Of a DNA stretch of 64,000 nt, positions 28,888 through 38,685 are shown in pieces (the first letter of the stretch is position 1; the number at the start of each line of letters is the position of its first letter). Under the pieces are notes generated by a model. The model was not told where the DNA came from. It ran no database searches and saw only the letters and a list, made by a program, of their open reading frames with translations. The translations under genes and the position numbers were made by a program. Location: the NCBI GenBank assembly GCA_003215775.1, contig QCJW01000003.1, positions 1-64,000 on the forward strand, given 5' to 3'. Source of the DNA: Prochlorococcus sp. AG-409-G20 (GTDB taxonomy: Bacteria; Cyanobacteriota; Cyanobacteriia; PCC-6307; Cyanobiaceae).

Positions 28888-29415
28888 ATGGGCCGCACAC
28901 TGGAGAACAAACAAAAGATCGTCGAAGAGCTTAAAAAGCTTCTGGATGACTCCGAAATGGCACTGGTCCTTGATTACCAAGGACTATCTATTAAGGAAAT
29001 GTCTGATTTAAGAACACGTTTGCAATCAAGCAATGGTATCTGCAAGGTGACTAAAAACACCTTGATGCGCTTAGCTATTGATGGCAGTGATTCTTGGTCA
29101 GACCTATCAAGCTTCTTGACTGGCACCAACGCATTTGTCCTTATTAAAGGTGACGTAGGTGGTGCAGTAAAGGCAGTTCAGTCTTTCCAGAAAGAGACCA
29201 AAAAATCAAAAACCAAAGGTGGTCTTTTCGAAGGCAAGCTCTTATCGCAAGATGAGATCAAAGCCATTGCAAGCCTCCCAAGCAAGGAAATTCTCATGGC
29301 ACAAATAGCAGGTGCCCTGAATTCCCTACCAACCAAGGTTGCTGTAGGGATCAACGAAGTTCCTTCTGGTCTAGCTAGAGCTCTGAAACATCACTCTGAG
29401 AGCAGCGAAAGCTGA
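28888..29415 (+). CDS. rplJ: 50S ribosomal protein L10
   Basis: L10 anchors the L7/L12 stalk to the ribosome. The 175-residue protein opens [19 protein letters not shown] and has the [16 protein letters not shown] and [12 protein letters not shown] motifs. No Shine-Dalgarno precedes the ATG. The sequence just upstream (CGATCCAAT) can instead pair with ATTGGATCG about 75 bases earlier. Control through the L10 leader is likely. It is followed by rplL after 52 bases. Confidence 0.98.
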   Translation: MGRTLENKQKIVEELKKLLDDSEMALVLDYQGLSIKEMSDLRTRLQSSNGICKVTKNTLMRLAIDGSDSWSDLSSFLTGTNAFVLIKGDVGGAVKAVQSFQKETKKSKTKGGLFEGKLLSQDEIKAIASLPSKEILMAQIAGALNSLPTKVAVGINEVPSGLARALKHHSESSES

Positions 29416-29467
29416 ATTTATCTCGACTGAAGTTCTACCCGTATTTTGTTCCCAACAAATTTCAATC

Positions 29468-29860
29468 ATGTCTGCAAAAACCGACAAAATTCTCGACTCA
29501 CTAAAGGAACTCTCCTTGCTTGAAGCTTCCGAACTTGTGAAGCAAATCGAAGAAGCCTTTGGAGTGTCTGCTGCTGCTTCAGCTGGAGTAGTAATGGCTG
29601 CACCTGGTGCCGCTGCTGGTGGAGGTGGCGAAGCTGAAGAAGAAAAAAGTGAATTTGAAGTTGTTCTCGAAAGTTTCGAAGCTTCTGCGAAAATCAAAGT
29701 TCTAAAAGCCGTTCGAGAAGCCACAGGCCTTGGACTTGGCGATGCGAAAGCAATGGTTGAAGCTGCTCCCAAAACCATAAAAGAAGGTATTGGGAAAGAT
29801 GAGGCAGAAACTCTTAAAAAGGCTATTGAAGAAGCAGGCGGAAAAGTCAGCCTAAAATAA
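29468..29860 (+). CDS. rplL: 50S ribosomal protein L7/L12
   Basis: L7/L12 forms the multimeric stalk that recruits translation GTPases. The 130-residue protein has the dimerisation domain (1-35), an Ala/Gly-rich hinge (about 36-60) and the C-terminal domain with the [28 protein letters not shown] stretch and [12 protein letters not shown]. It is the last gene of the secE-rplL cluster and ends 37 bases before the large hairpin. rpoB/rpoC do not follow, as is usual in cyanobacteria. Confidence 0.98.
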   Translation: MSAKTDKILDSLKELSLLEASELVKQIEEAFGVSAAASAGVVMAAPGAAAGGGGEAEEEKSEFEVVLESFEASAKIKVLKAVREATGLGLGDAKAMVEAAPKTIKEGIGKDEAETLKKAIEEAGGKVSLK

Positions 29861-29897
29861 TCTCAATACAAGAACTAAATCTTCTAGAGACGTCTTT

Positions 29898-29956
29898 GTA
29901 GCAAGCCCTAAACAAAAGTCGGCTATTTCAGCCGACTTTTGTTTAGGGCTTGCTAC
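29898..29956 (+). terminator. very long perfect hairpin after rplL
   Basis: A perfect 27-bp inverted repeat (29898-29924 with 29930-29956) encloses a 5-base ATTTC loop. The inner part, AAAAGTCGGCT...AGCCGACTTTT, is a classic Rho-independent terminator symmetric for both strands. The outer 12-16 pairs (GTAGCAAGCCCTAAAC and its complement) are much longer than a terminator needs. Confidence 0.85.
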
Positions 29957-30065
29957 AGGAACGTTTAAAGGAAAATTTTACTGAACAAGTATTTAAAAAC
30001 CTGCGAATAATGAAAAGCTCTCTCTTAAGGAATTGAAAAAATCCTCCTCTGAGATAAAACAAAGT

Positions 30066-30839
30066 ATGGGAACTTCTGACAATCGTGGTCTTGCAATAGC
30101 AGCTGCTACAGATGGAGCTTGTAGTGGTAATCCTGGCCCAGGAGGTTGGGGAGCTCTAATTAAATTTGAAGATGGAACCATTGAAGAATTTGGCGGACAC
30201 GAACAAAAAACGACCAATAATCGAATGGAACTACTAGCAGCAATAATCATTCTAAAAAAACTTAAGAATCTTCCTCGGCATCCAAATTTAAAGATAAAAA
30301 CCGACAGCAAATATCTAATCAACGGTCTCTCTTCCTGGATGGACAATTGGAAACGTAAAAACTGGCATACAAGTAGTGGTAAGCCAGTACTGAATCAAGA
30401 TCTATGGAAAGAACTTGATATTGTTCGTTTGAATGATGTTTCCTTAGAATATGTAAAAGGGCATAGTGGGGACCCAGACAATGAAAGAGCTGACCAGATT
30501 GCAGTGAGCTTCTCTAAAGGAAACTTCCCCAGCCTTAAATCAACCAAGACTTCTCAATGCAACCAAATTGCTTTAGTTGAAAACTTAAAACAATCCAATA
30601 ATCTTAAAGGAGAAGGTACAAAAAGCAAAAGAAAAGATCATCCAATAGAGGAATATTTATCTGTAAAATATCAATTAACACTTCAACAGATTGCCGAGCT
30701 GATTAACCAACCCATGACTCTACTTCAACAAAAAATAGAAAACGGAGAAGCCATTAATCTTGCTCTGGAATCTATTCCCAATGGCTTCTGGAGATTACGT
30801 CTACTGACCAAAGTAGACAATCATGATGAAATCAAGTGA
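30066..30839 (+). CDS. rnhA: ribonuclease HI with C-terminal extension
   Basis: RNase HI removes RNA from RNA-DNA hybrids. All active-site residues are present: Asp16 ([10 protein letters not shown]), Glu55 (NNRMELLAA), Asp80 (TDSKY), His133 (KGHSG) and Asp143. I chose the ATG at 30066 (257 residues), which places Asp16 close to its usual position. A TTG at 30033 preceded closely by AAGG is the alternative. Beyond the catalytic domain (about 1-152), about 100 extra residues include a basic linker and a helical segment ([13 protein letters not shown]). The gene overlaps pyrD by one base. Confidence 0.93.
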   Translation: MGTSDNRGLAIAAATDGACSGNPGPGGWGALIKFEDGTIEEFGGHEQKTTNNRMELLAAIIILKKLKNLPRHPNLKIKTDSKYLINGLSSWMDNWKRKNWHTSSGKPVLNQDLWKELDIVRLNDVSLEYVKGHSGDPDNERADQIAVSFSKGNFPSLKSTKTSQCNQIALVENLKQSNNLKGEGTKSKRKDHPIEEYLSVKYQLTLQQIAELINQPMTLLQQKIENGEAINLALESIPNGFWRLRLLTKVDNHDEIK

Positions 30840-32014
30840 TGACTAAATTGAGATTAAATTCTCTGGACAGTGTTTACCAATATTTTGTTCAACCAATTCT
30901 CCAAAAGGATGATGGTTTGGACCCTGAACGTCTTAGTCAAATTGCCCTATCAATACTCGGACAAACTTCTAGGTTTAGAAAGTCGTCAATTATGTCTAAC
31001 ATAATTGAGTCATGGAAAACAGAACTCCAACGCAAGGATGCACGTCTAGAACAAAGACTATTTGGTTGTGTATTTAACAATCCAGTTGGCTTGGCAGCGG
31101 GATTTGACAAGAATGGTATTGCTGCAGGGATCTGGGACTATTTTGGTTTTGGTTTTGCTGAGCTAGGAACAGTAACTTGGCATCCTCAACCAGGAAATCC
31201 AAAGCCAAGACTTTTTCGTCTTTCATCTGAACAAGCAGCTCTTAATCGAATGGGCTTTAACAACGATGGTGCAAGAAAAATGGCAAAAACACTAGAACAA
31301 CAAAGACTTAAAAAAGTTGGCACAAGGCCAGTCATACTTGGGCTGAATTGTGGCAAATCAAAAATAACTCCTCTTAATCAAGCCGCTAATGACTATTCCG
31401 CCTCAGTACAAGCGCTGGGGCACTTAGCTGATTATGCCGTGATTAATGTAAGTTCACCGAATACTCCCGGTCTGCGGAGTTTACAAGATACAAAGGAACT
31501 CCTCCAATTAATACAGGCACTGAAAGAGTTATCTTTCTGTCCTCCTTTATTAGTCAAAATCGCACCAGATCTCGAGGATAAGTCAATTGATGAAATTGCC
31601 AAATTGGCATGTGAAGAAGAATTAGCTGGAATAATTGCGGTCAACACTAGTCTCAATAGATTTGGATTAGAAAATCGAAAAATTATTCAAACTGGATTAA
31701 CGCTGGAAGCTGAAGCTGGTGGACTCAGCGGATCACCTCTTCGCACCCGAGCCACTGATGTAATACGTCGACTTAGAAAGGCTGCTGGCCCTAACTTGCC
31801 TTTAATTGGAGTTGGAGGAATCGATTCAGCAGAGACTGCATGGGAACGCATCACAGTAGGAGCATCTCTTGTACAGATCTATACAGGTTGGATCTATCAG
31901 GGGCCAGGTTTAGTTCCTAGAATTCTTGATGGATTATTGTGTCAATTAAATAGACATGGCTTTAGAAATATCTCGGAGGCTGTTGGGAGCAATGTTCCTT
32001 GGCACAAACAATAA
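30839..32014 (+). CDS. pyrD: dihydroorotate dehydrogenase (quinone), class 2
   Basis: PyrD oxidises dihydroorotate to orotate in pyrimidine synthesis and passes electrons to membrane quinone. The 391-residue protein has an N-terminal helical membrane-associating extension (about 1-45) typical of class 2. The FMN-binding part includes [10 protein letters not shown], the catalytic-serine motif [25 protein letters not shown] and the phosphate site GVGGIDSA. The ATG overlaps the rnhA stop (ATGA). Confidence 0.97.
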   Translation: MTKLRLNSLDSVYQYFVQPILQKDDGLDPERLSQIALSILGQTSRFRKSSIMSNIIESWKTELQRKDARLEQRLFGCVFNNPVGLAAGFDKNGIAAGIWDYFGFGFAELGTVTWHPQPGNPKPRLFRLSSEQAALNRMGFNNDGARKMAKTLEQQRLKKVGTRPVILGLNCGKSKITPLNQAANDYSASVQALGHLADYAVINVSSPNTPGLRSLQDTKELLQLIQALKELSFCPPLLVKIAPDLEDKSIDEIAKLACEEELAGIIAVNTSLNRFGLENRKIIQTGLTLEAEAGGLSGSPLRTRATDVIRRLRKAAGPNLPLIGVGGIDSAETAWERITVGASLVQIYTGWIYQGPGLVPRILDGLLCQLNRHGFRNISEAVGSNVPWHKQ

Positions 32015-32065
32015 AGAAGTGACAATTATCAATCTACTGATCCAATCCATTTTTCACCAAATCAA

Positions 32066-33148
32066 GTGAACTCTAATCTTCCTAAACATGGGGGTAATCT
32101 TAACCAAGAAGCACGGCGCTTACACTGCAAAACAAAGCAACTTCTCGATGCAAGTGCCTCAATCGTTCCATTTGAACCACCAATATCCCTACAACAGTCA
32201 CTGAGAGAAGCAATATCTAATGAATCTCTTAGAAGTTATCCAGATTGGACTTATGAAGAACTACGTATCGCAATAGCCAAATGGCATCACATAACTCCCA
32301 AAATGGTTTTGCCAGGAAATGGTGCTGCAGAACTTTTCACATGGGCAGCACGTGAAGCAACAAAGGAAGGAATAAGTTGTCTACCATCGCCTGGATTTTC
32401 TGACTATGCCAGAGCTTTACGTTGCTGGGATGGCCAATTTATTGAAACCCCATTACCAATGTCATGGCCGTCAAGAATGCCTCAAGAATTTCCCCTGACA
32501 AAGGTCTCGGAAGTACTCTGGATAACGAATCCACATAATCCTACAGGTCAATTGTGGAGCAAAGAGTCAATTGAATTTCAAATAAAAGCTCACAAGTTAG
32601 TGATATGCGATGAAGCATTCCTCCCATTAGTACCTAATGGGGAGAATGAATCTATGATTCCTCTAGTAGAGAAATACTCAAATTTAATAGTTATTCGAAG
32701 CCTTACAAAACTGTTTTCAATTCCAGGGTTAAGGCTTGGCTATGCAATAAGCAATTCAGAAAGACTACAGGCATGGAGTCGATGGAGGGATCCATGGCCA
32801 GTAAATGGTCTTGCAGTTGCAGGCGGGATTAATTTAATGAGCCATAAGGCATCAATTCATTCTTGGATAGACAAAGTTCATAATTGGATCCAAGAAGAAG
32901 GTCCGTGGCTCCAAGCAAGACTAAAAGAAATTCCTGGTATCAGCCCAAAGCCATCAGCTGTCAATTTCTTACTAATTCAAGGGGACAAGTCACTAACACT
33001 ATTAAGAAAGAAGCTTGCGGAGAAATATATATTACTTAGGGATTGTAGATCATTTTCATATCTAGGAGAAAAGTACTTAAGAATGAGCTTCCAAACTAAA
33101 ACTGGAAATCAACGTATTGTGAACACTTTAAGAAACTTAATCATATAA
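32066..33148 (+). CDS. CobD-like L-threonine-O-3-phosphate decarboxylase / class I aminotransferase
   Basis: A 360-residue fold-type I PLP enzyme. The N-terminal KHGGNL motif is characteristic of CobC/CobD enzymes that make the aminopropanol part of cobalamin. PLP contacts are NPHNPTG (155-161), Asp182 (CDEAF), the Schiff-base Lys215 ([16 protein letters not shown]) and the C-terminal Arg in YLRMSF. The alternative is a histidinol-phosphate aminotransferase, but a better HisC candidate lies at 47.5 kb. The start is GTG. Its stop overlaps the convergent murG stop by 8 bases. Confidence 0.8.
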   Translation: MNSNLPKHGGNLNQEARRLHCKTKQLLDASASIVPFEPPISLQQSLREAISNESLRSYPDWTYEELRIAIAKWHHITPKMVLPGNGAAELFTWAAREATKEGISCLPSPGFSDYARALRCWDGQFIETPLPMSWPSRMPQEFPLTKVSEVLWITNPHNPTGQLWSKESIEFQIKAHKLVICDEAFLPLVPNGENESMIPLVEKYSNLIVIRSLTKLFSIPGLRLGYAISNSERLQAWSRWRDPWPVNGLAVAGGINLMSHKASIHSWIDKVHNWIQEEGPWLQARLKEIPGISPKPSAVNFLLIQGDKSLTLLRKKLAEKYILLRDCRSFSYLGEKYLRMSFQTKTGNQRIVNTLRNLII

Positions 33149-34214
33149 AGCTCTTGAGAAGTGTTACGATTTTCTCATCCGCATGTCTAATAGCTAATTT
33201 CTTCATAGCTGTTTTCATTGGAATAAGAGGATCAAAGCTTCCATAACTTGAATATAGCCGATTAGTTAACAACCTAGAGACCTCATTAACTAAGGTATTT
33301 TCTCGCGATCCATGCTCATGAATAATAACTGCAGCACCTAACTCACCCGCAGCCAATGCATTTGCATCCTGATGTTTATCTTTGGAATAAGGATAAGGCA
33401 CCAAAATTGCAGGAGTACCACAAACTGCCAATTCACTTAAGGCACTAGCACCTGCTCTGCTTATTGCAAGATCAGCATTCTGCAATAAAGCGGGAATCTC
33501 ATCACTAAAGGTTTGCACTACAAGATTTGGGTGATCAAGAACTTCACAAAAAGAATCTTGTTCTCCAGTAAGATGAACCACTCTGCAACCCCAATCAAGC
33601 CATAAAGGCAAGGCTTCAGAAACCATTTGGTTAAGACCTTTAGCACCTTGACTGCCTCCCATCACAACCAACAACGGTCCGGAGCCAGGAGGTACCCAAT
33701 CTGGCAATGGCTGAGGCGACAAGAACGAAGACCTGACAGGCATGCCAGACAAAAGCAACTTGCAATTAGGTAGATAATGTGATGCTTGAGGCAAGCCAAT
33801 AGCGACACAATTACACAACCTGCCCATTAGACGAGTTACGCGCCCAGGAATAGCATTTGATTCATGGATAACTACTGGCAATCCACATAAAGTGGCAGCA
33901 AGAATTGCAGGTGCAGCGATATACCCACCAGTTGTAAAGATAATATCTATCTTTTGTTGCCGAAGGAGCCTACAAACCCTCCATGTAGATAAAAGCAATT
34001 TGAAAAGCTGCCATATTCTTTTTAAACCATGAGCCTGCACACCACCGACCCTTATTACAAACAAGCCATAACGAGCAGGGACAAGCTCCTTTTCCAACCG
34101 ATCTGGGACACCTAGCCATCTCACTGTCCAGTCATCTGGCAATGCCTCTGCCACTGCCAAGGCAGGGAAAAGGTGACCACCGGTTCCACTAGCAGCAATT
34201 AAAAGCCGAGGCAT
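33141..34214 (-). CDS. murG: UDP-GlcNAc:undecaprenyl-PP-MurNAc-pentapeptide GlcNAc transferase
   Basis: MurG makes lipid II at the inner membrane face in peptidoglycan synthesis. The 357-residue GT28 protein has the acceptor-side glycine loop [12 protein letters not shown] (8-19), [16 protein letters not shown], and the donor-side [11 protein letters not shown] and [13 protein letters not shown] chose the ATG at 34214 (MPRLLI) over a TTG at 34226. It is divergent from the secreted unknown protein. Confidence 0.96.
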   Translation of the reverse strand: MPRLLIAASGTGGHLFPALAVAEALPDDWTVRWLGVPDRLEKELVPARYGLFVIRVGGVQAHGLKRIWQLFKLLLSTWRVCRLLRQQKIDIIFTTGGYIAAPAILAATLCGLPVVIHESNAIPGRVTRLMGRLCNCVAIGLPQASHYLPNCKLLLSGMPVRSSFLSPQPLPDWVPPGSGPLLVVMGGSQGAKGLNQMVSEALPLWLDWGCRVVHLTGEQDSFCEVLDHPNLVVQTFSDEIPALLQNADLAISRAGASALSELAVCGTPAILVPYPYSKDKHQDANALAAGELGAAVIIHEHGSRENTLVNEVSRLLTNRLYSSYGSFDPLIPMKTAMKKLAIRHADEKIVTLLKSFI

Positions 34215-34273
34215 AGAGGCAAGCAATTCAAGGCTATAAGATCTAAGTTATCGAGATTCACAGGAAGTCCAAA

Positions 34274-35011
34274 GTGCTGATATTTCGAATAGTCACTCTC
34301 GCTTCATTATGTTTACTAATCCATGGATCTACAACCCCATCTTTAGCAGCTAGCAAGAAGCTTCAAATCATTAGTAAACGTCTACAGCAAGCATTAAATC
34401 AACGCCAGGACTCATCCTTCGAAAGTATTTTTTACCGTAAACAGTCTGCAGAAATAAGATCAAAACAAATAAGTCTATTAAATAGGTTTCCAAATACAAA
34501 ATGGTCAGTAAGACCATCTATTCCTCTTAAAGATGGTCGGCCAACTTTAAACATACTAATTAGCAGTAACAAAGAATCTCGACAACAGCAATTCACTTTC
34601 AAGGCCGAGCAAAAATTTGCAATTACCACAATAAATGAAAAAATATTAGATCAAGAGTTGATTAGCGAATACTCGATACTCAGAAGCGGAAACAAAAACT
34701 TACCAGTCCGTTTAGGAATACCTGATGTTGTTCTAACAGGTACAAAATATGATGTTGACGTTATTTTAGAAAATCCACTAGAGGACTCTGTCATTGCCGG
34801 AGGACTAGTTGGACTCTCTCCTACTCACATCCAGAACCAGATAAATCCTCCAATTAAGTTGACTCCCCTTCGTAGCGGAGGATTATTTAAATCAGTCCAA
34901 GCACCATTAACACCAGGAATTCAGAGATGGTCAGCAATAATTGCACATCCAGAAGGCATAATTTCTATAACTAAGATGATAAAAGTTGTATCAAAGCTAA
35001 AAGAAATTTAG
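34274..35011 (+). CDS. secreted protein of unknown function
   Basis: This encodes a 245-residue protein with a GTG start. Residues 1-25 form a clear signal peptide with an AXA-like cleavage site (SLAA, about 23-26). The mature part is basic at first (34-70), then beta-rich with a repeated Ile/Val/Leu alternation, and ends in a predicted beta-sandwich-like region (about 140-240: PVRLGIPDVVLTG onward). I recognise no catalytic motif. It is probably periplasmic. It sits between murG (divergent) and pgk (convergent), which gives no functional hint. Confidence 0.7.
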   Translation: MLIFRIVTLASLCLLIHGSTTPSLAASKKLQIISKRLQQALNQRQDSSFESIFYRKQSAEIRSKQISLLNRFPNTKWSVRPSIPLKDGRPTLNILISSNKESRQQQFTFKAEQKFAITTINEKILDQELISEYSILRSGNKNLPVRLGIPDVVLTGTKYDVDVILENPLEDSVIAGGLVGLSPTHIQNQINPPIKLTPLRSGGLFKSVQAPLTPGIQRWSAIIAHPEGIISITKMIKVVSKLKEI

Positions 35012-35126
35012 CAGATTATAGTTGAAAACTATCCACAGTTAACGAGAGCTATTAGACTACGTCAAAAAGGTTAAATATTATTTAGCAGCCTTCAGAGTAG
35101 ACAAATACCTAATCCAACTAAAAAAC

Positions 35127-36335
35127 TTATTTAATATCGTCAAGCGCCGAAACACCAGGCAATACCTTGCCTTCTAACAGCTCAAGACTGGCGCCACCTC
35201 CTGTCGAGATATGTGACATCTGACTAGCAAGTCCCGCCTTCTCCACAGCCGCAACTGAGTCACCTCCCCCAATTATTGTGCAGCATCCATTGGCGCTTAA
35301 CTGAGCCAAAGTAGTTGCAATTGCATTGGTTCCTTCTGCAAACTTATCAAATTCAAAAACACCCATAGGTCCATTCCAAATTACAGTTTTGCAATCTGAT
35401 AAAGCCTGTTGAAAAGCTTTTATAGAAGAAGGACCAATATCTAAACCCATCCAACCATCAGGGATAGATTCAATCGATGCAACTTGACTATTAGCATCAG
35501 CCGAGAAATCATCAGCCAATAAAACATCATCAGGAAGCAACAATTGAACGCCTTGCGACTCTGCTTTGGCCTCCAATGCTTTTGCAAGGTCAAGCTTATC
35601 TTCTTCAACCAAACTTTTACCTACAGACAGGCCACGTGCCTTGTAGAAGGTAAACACCATGCCTCCACCAATTAGAACCTTGTCACACTTATCAATCAGA
35701 GTTTCAAGCACTCCTATCTTGCTGCTGACCTTAGAACCTCCAACGATTGCGGCCAATGGACGTCGTGGATCATTAATCGCTCCCTGAAGATATTTAAGTT
35801 CTTTTTCCATTAAGTGACCTGCAACACAAGGGTTTAAGAAATTAGTAACCCCCTCAGTAGAAGCATGAGCACGGTGGGCAGCTCCAAACGCATCATTGAC
35901 ATACACATCTGCCAAAGAAGCTAATTGTTTTGCAAAGTCAGTCTCGTTCTTCTCTTCCTGAGAGAAAAAACGCACATTCTCAAGCAAAACCACCTCGCCA
36001 TTATTTAAAAACTGAACTTTTTCTTGAGCGTCAGGCCCTATACAACTCTCTGTCTTCTGAACATCAATAGCAAGCAATTCGCTCAAACGCTTAGAAACAG
36101 GAGTCAAGCGCATACTTTCATTGACCGTACCTTTAGGCCTGCCAAAGTGAGCTGCAAGAATAATCCTTGCCCCTTTATCCATGAGGTCCTTAATAGTTGG
36201 CAATGCCGCCCGTATACGAGTGTCGTCTGAAATAGAGCCATTTTCATTCAATGGAACATTGAAGTCGACTCTGACCAATACTCGCTTGCCTCGTAGGTCC
36301 TCTGCACTGAGACTGGAGAGAGAACGCTTCGCCAT
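35127..36335 (-). CDS. pgk: phosphoglycerate kinase
   Basis: PGK transfers phosphate between 1,3-bisphosphoglycerate and ADP/ATP in the Calvin cycle and glycolysis. The 402-residue protein has [13 protein letters not shown] near the N-terminus, AAHFGRPKG, the [13 protein letters not shown] motif, the LENVRF strand, and nucleotide-binding GGSKVSSK and GGGDS near the C-terminus. The length is normal. It diverges from the universal stress protein gene across 128 bases. Confidence 0.98.
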   Translation of the reverse strand: MAKRSLSSLSAEDLRGKRVLVRVDFNVPLNENGSISDDTRIRAALPTIKDLMDKGARIILAAHFGRPKGTVNESMRLTPVSKRLSELLAIDVQKTESCIGPDAQEKVQFLNNGEVVLLENVRFFSQEEKNETDFAKQLASLADVYVNDAFGAAHRAHASTEGVTNFLNPCVAGHLMEKELKYLQGAINDPRRPLAAIVGGSKVSSKIGVLETLIDKCDKVLIGGGMVFTFYKARGLSVGKSLVEEDKLDLAKALEAKAESQGVQLLLPDDVLLADDFSADANSQVASIESIPDGWMGLDIGPSSIKAFQQALSDCKTVIWNGPMGVFEFDKFAEGTNAIATTLAQLSANGCCTIIGGGDSVAAVEKAGLASQMSHISTGGGASLELLEGKVLPGVSALDDIK

Positions 36336-36450
36336 GATCTGTCTTGATATATGAAACCGCGATGAGATTAACCCTTGATTTGCATTCTTGAGTTACTTTT
36401 TGAAAAAAAAAGCCGATTCTTGAAGACATTCAACTGTGAAATCCCTTACG

Positions 36451-36456
36451 AAGGAG
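36451..36456 (+). promoter_or_regulatory. strong Shine-Dalgarno of the universal stress protein gene
   Basis: AAGGAG lies 7 bases before the ATG at 36464. Most genes here have weak or no RBS, so this full match is notable and suggests efficient translation. Confidence 0.75.
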
Positions 36457-36463
36457 CTCAAAG

Positions 36464-36847
36464 ATGTTCAAAACCATTCTGTTCTCAATCAACCACAGTC
36501 GCGAAGCTATCGACGCTTTAAACAAAGCAATTGACCTAGCAAAAAATCAAACGAGCTCAATAGTGCTGCTTTCAGTGCTCCAAAACGACCACTCCTTAAG
36601 TAATGACAGTCAAATAATTAATGAATTACTAGATCAAACCAAACGTCAAATTGATCAAGCAGGAATTCCTTGCAAGATCATCACTCGGGAAGGGAAACCC
36701 GCATTCGTAATTTGTGATGTAGCAGATGAATTCAATGTTGATTTAATCATCATGGGCACAAGAGGCATAAATCTTGCAGAAGACAAAGAAAGTACAGCTT
36801 CACGTGTAATCCAACTTTCACCGTGCCCAGTACTAGTAGTTCCGTGA
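36464..36847 (+). CDS. universal stress protein (UspA family)
   Basis: A 127-residue single-domain Usp. The N-terminal strand MFKTILFSINHS and the C-terminal IIMGTRG...SPCPVLVVP match the family. The ATP-binding G-x-x-G-9x-G-(S/T) pattern is partly degraded: GTRG is kept, but Thr-Ala replaces the final Gly-Ser/Thr, so nucleotide binding is uncertain. The stop overlaps the rbgA start by 4 bases (GTGA). Confidence 0.85.
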   Translation: MFKTILFSINHSREAIDALNKAIDLAKNQTSSIVLLSVLQNDHSLSNDSQIINELLDQTKRQIDQAGIPCKIITREGKPAFVICDVADEFNVDLIIMGTRGINLAEDKESTASRVIQLSPCPVLVVP

Positions 36848-37716
36848 ACGTCCCTCGAATCCAGTGGTATCCAGGCCACATAGCCAAAGCCGAGAGACAA
36901 CTAAGCAAGAGTCTCAACAAAGTTGACCTAGTTATAGAAGTAAGAGATGCGCGCATTCCTTTAGCTACTTCACACCCTCAACTACAAAAATGGATAAGTG
37001 GCAAACAACATCTTTTAGTGATCAACCGTAAAGACATGGTCTCCCAAAAGGCCCAAGAACTTTGGGATAAATGGTTTAGAGATCAAGGTCATTGTCCATG
37101 GTGGACTGATGCGAAAACAGGTAAAGGTGTTAAACAAATGTTGGATGCTGCAGTTGCAAAAGGCAATGACCTCAATCAACGCAGGATCTCAAGAGGCATG
37201 CTTAGCAGACCCGTTCGAGCACTAACACTTGGATTCCCAAACGTTGGCAAATCAGCCCTAATTAATCGCTTGATGAAAAAAAAAGTGGTTGAAAGCGCGC
37301 GGCGAGCAGGAGTTACTCGATCACTCCGCTGGGTCAGGATGGGTAACCAAATCGACCTCTTAGACGCACCTGGAATTCTCCCACCTCGTCTAGATGATCA
37401 ACAAGCCGCCTTACATCTGGCTCTTTGCGATGATATTGGTGAAGCTGCTTATGACATTGAATCAATAGCCATAGCGTTTTTGGAAATATTTAAAAACTTA
37501 GAAAGTAAAAGTGGTGCAGGTATTAACCCAGATCTCCTAATAGAAAGATATGGGCTGGCAATGCAAGAAATTCATAAAGATCAGAATTTCTCTCAGTGGC
37601 TTTTGGCAGTCTCTGAGCGCCATACTTCTGGAGATACACGACGCATGAGTCAAAGAATAATTGATGATTTTCGACGCACTCTCTTGGGCCTTATCTCTCT
37701 TGAACTTCCCCAATGA
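36844..37716 (+). CDS. rbgA: ribosome biogenesis GTPase RbgA/YlqF
   Basis: RbgA is a circularly permuted GTPase needed for a late step of 50S assembly. The permuted order is visible: G4 NRKD (61-64) comes before G1 GFPNVGKS (130-137) and G3 DAPG (about 174). The N-terminal IQWYPGHIAKAER is diagnostic. I chose the GTG at 36844 (290 residues), which overlaps the upstream stop as GTGA, over the GTG at 36823. It overlaps rluD by 4 bases, forming a compact three-gene unit. Confidence 0.93.
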   Translation: MNVPRIQWYPGHIAKAERQLSKSLNKVDLVIEVRDARIPLATSHPQLQKWISGKQHLLVINRKDMVSQKAQELWDKWFRDQGHCPWWTDAKTGKGVKQMLDAAVAKGNDLNQRRISRGMLSRPVRALTLGFPNVGKSALINRLMKKKVVESARRAGVTRSLRWVRMGNQIDLLDAPGILPPRLDDQQAALHLALCDDIGEAAYDIESIAIAFLEIFKNLESKSGAGINPDLLIERYGLAMQEIHKDQNFSQWLLAVSERHTSGDTRRMSQRIIDDFRRTLLGLISLELPQ

Positions 37717-38672
37717 ATCAAGAACAACAGCAATCTTTTGGAGAAGGCGAAGGAGAACTATTGATACTCCATTACAAAAAACCACTCCCAATGAGGCTAG
37801 ATAGATGGCTCGTCAGTCAACGACCTGAACAAAGCAGAGCTCGTATTCAAAAGTTTATCGAAGCAGGTTTAGTGAAAGTCAATGAAACAACAGGGCAAGC
37901 GAAAACTCCCTTAAGGAACGGGGACAAAATTCAACTTTGGATGCCACCCCCAGAACCTCTTCCATATCTCAAACCTGAATCAATGACATTAGATGTTTTA
38001 TTTGAAGACAAAGATCTAATAGTTATCAACAAACCTGCAGGATTAACCGTTCATCCAGCTCCTGGGAACAAGCAAGGAACACTAGTCAATGGACTTTTAC
38101 ACCACTGTCATGATCTACCAGGAATAAGTGGTAAATTAAGGCCCGGAATAGTTCACAGATTAGATAAAGACACAACAGGCTGCATAGTTGTTGCGAAAAG
38201 CCAAGAAGCACTTGTCAAATTACAAATACAAATACAAAAGCGGATTGCTTCACGTGAATACTTAGCCGTAGTTCATGGTGTTCCAAATGGAGAAAGAGGA
38301 ATCATCATCGGAGCAATTGGGCGTCATCCAGTAGACCGCAAAAAGTATGCTGTCGTAAGCGATGAGTCTGGAAGACAGGCAAGTACTCATTGGGAGTTAA
38401 TTGAAAAGTTAGGTAACTATTCACTTATCCAATTCAAATTAGAGACAGGAAGAACTCATCAAATTAGAGTGCATTGTGCACACATTGGCCATCCAATTCT
38501 TGGCGATCAAACTTATAGTCGGTGCAGAAAGCTACCTATAACTCTCAGTGGTCAGGCTCTACATGCAGTAAGACTTGGGTTGAATCATCCAATAACAAAT
38601 AAGCGAATGATCTTTGAGGCCCCATTACCTACAGCATTTAACAAGCTACTGACTTACTTACGAAAAAGTTGA
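37713..38672 (+). CDS. rluD: RluD-type rRNA pseudouridine synthase
   Basis: The product is a pseudouridine synthase of the RluA/RluD family acting on 23S rRNA. In 319 residues it has an S4 RNA-binding domain (about 25-80; MRLDRWLVSQ and SRARIQKFIEAGLV). The catalytic domain follows with PAGLTVHPAPG, HRLDKDTTG (about 147-155, catalytic Asp about 150) and GRTHQIRVH. The site specificity (1911/1915/1917) is inferred from family. It overlaps rbgA. Confidence 0.92.
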   Translation: MNQEQQQSFGEGEGELLILHYKKPLPMRLDRWLVSQRPEQSRARIQKFIEAGLVKVNETTGQAKTPLRNGDKIQLWMPPPEPLPYLKPESMTLDVLFEDKDLIVINKPAGLTVHPAPGNKQGTLVNGLLHHCHDLPGISGKLRPGIVHRLDKDTTGCIVVAKSQEALVKLQIQIQKRIASREYLAVVHGVPNGERGIIIGAIGRHPVDRKKYAVVSDESGRQASTHWELIEKLGNYSLIQFKLETGRTHQIRVHCAHIGHPILGDQTYSRCRKLPITLSGQALHAVRLGLNHPITNKRMIFEAPLPTAFNKLLTYLRKS

Positions 38673-38685
38673 ACAAGCAATAGTT

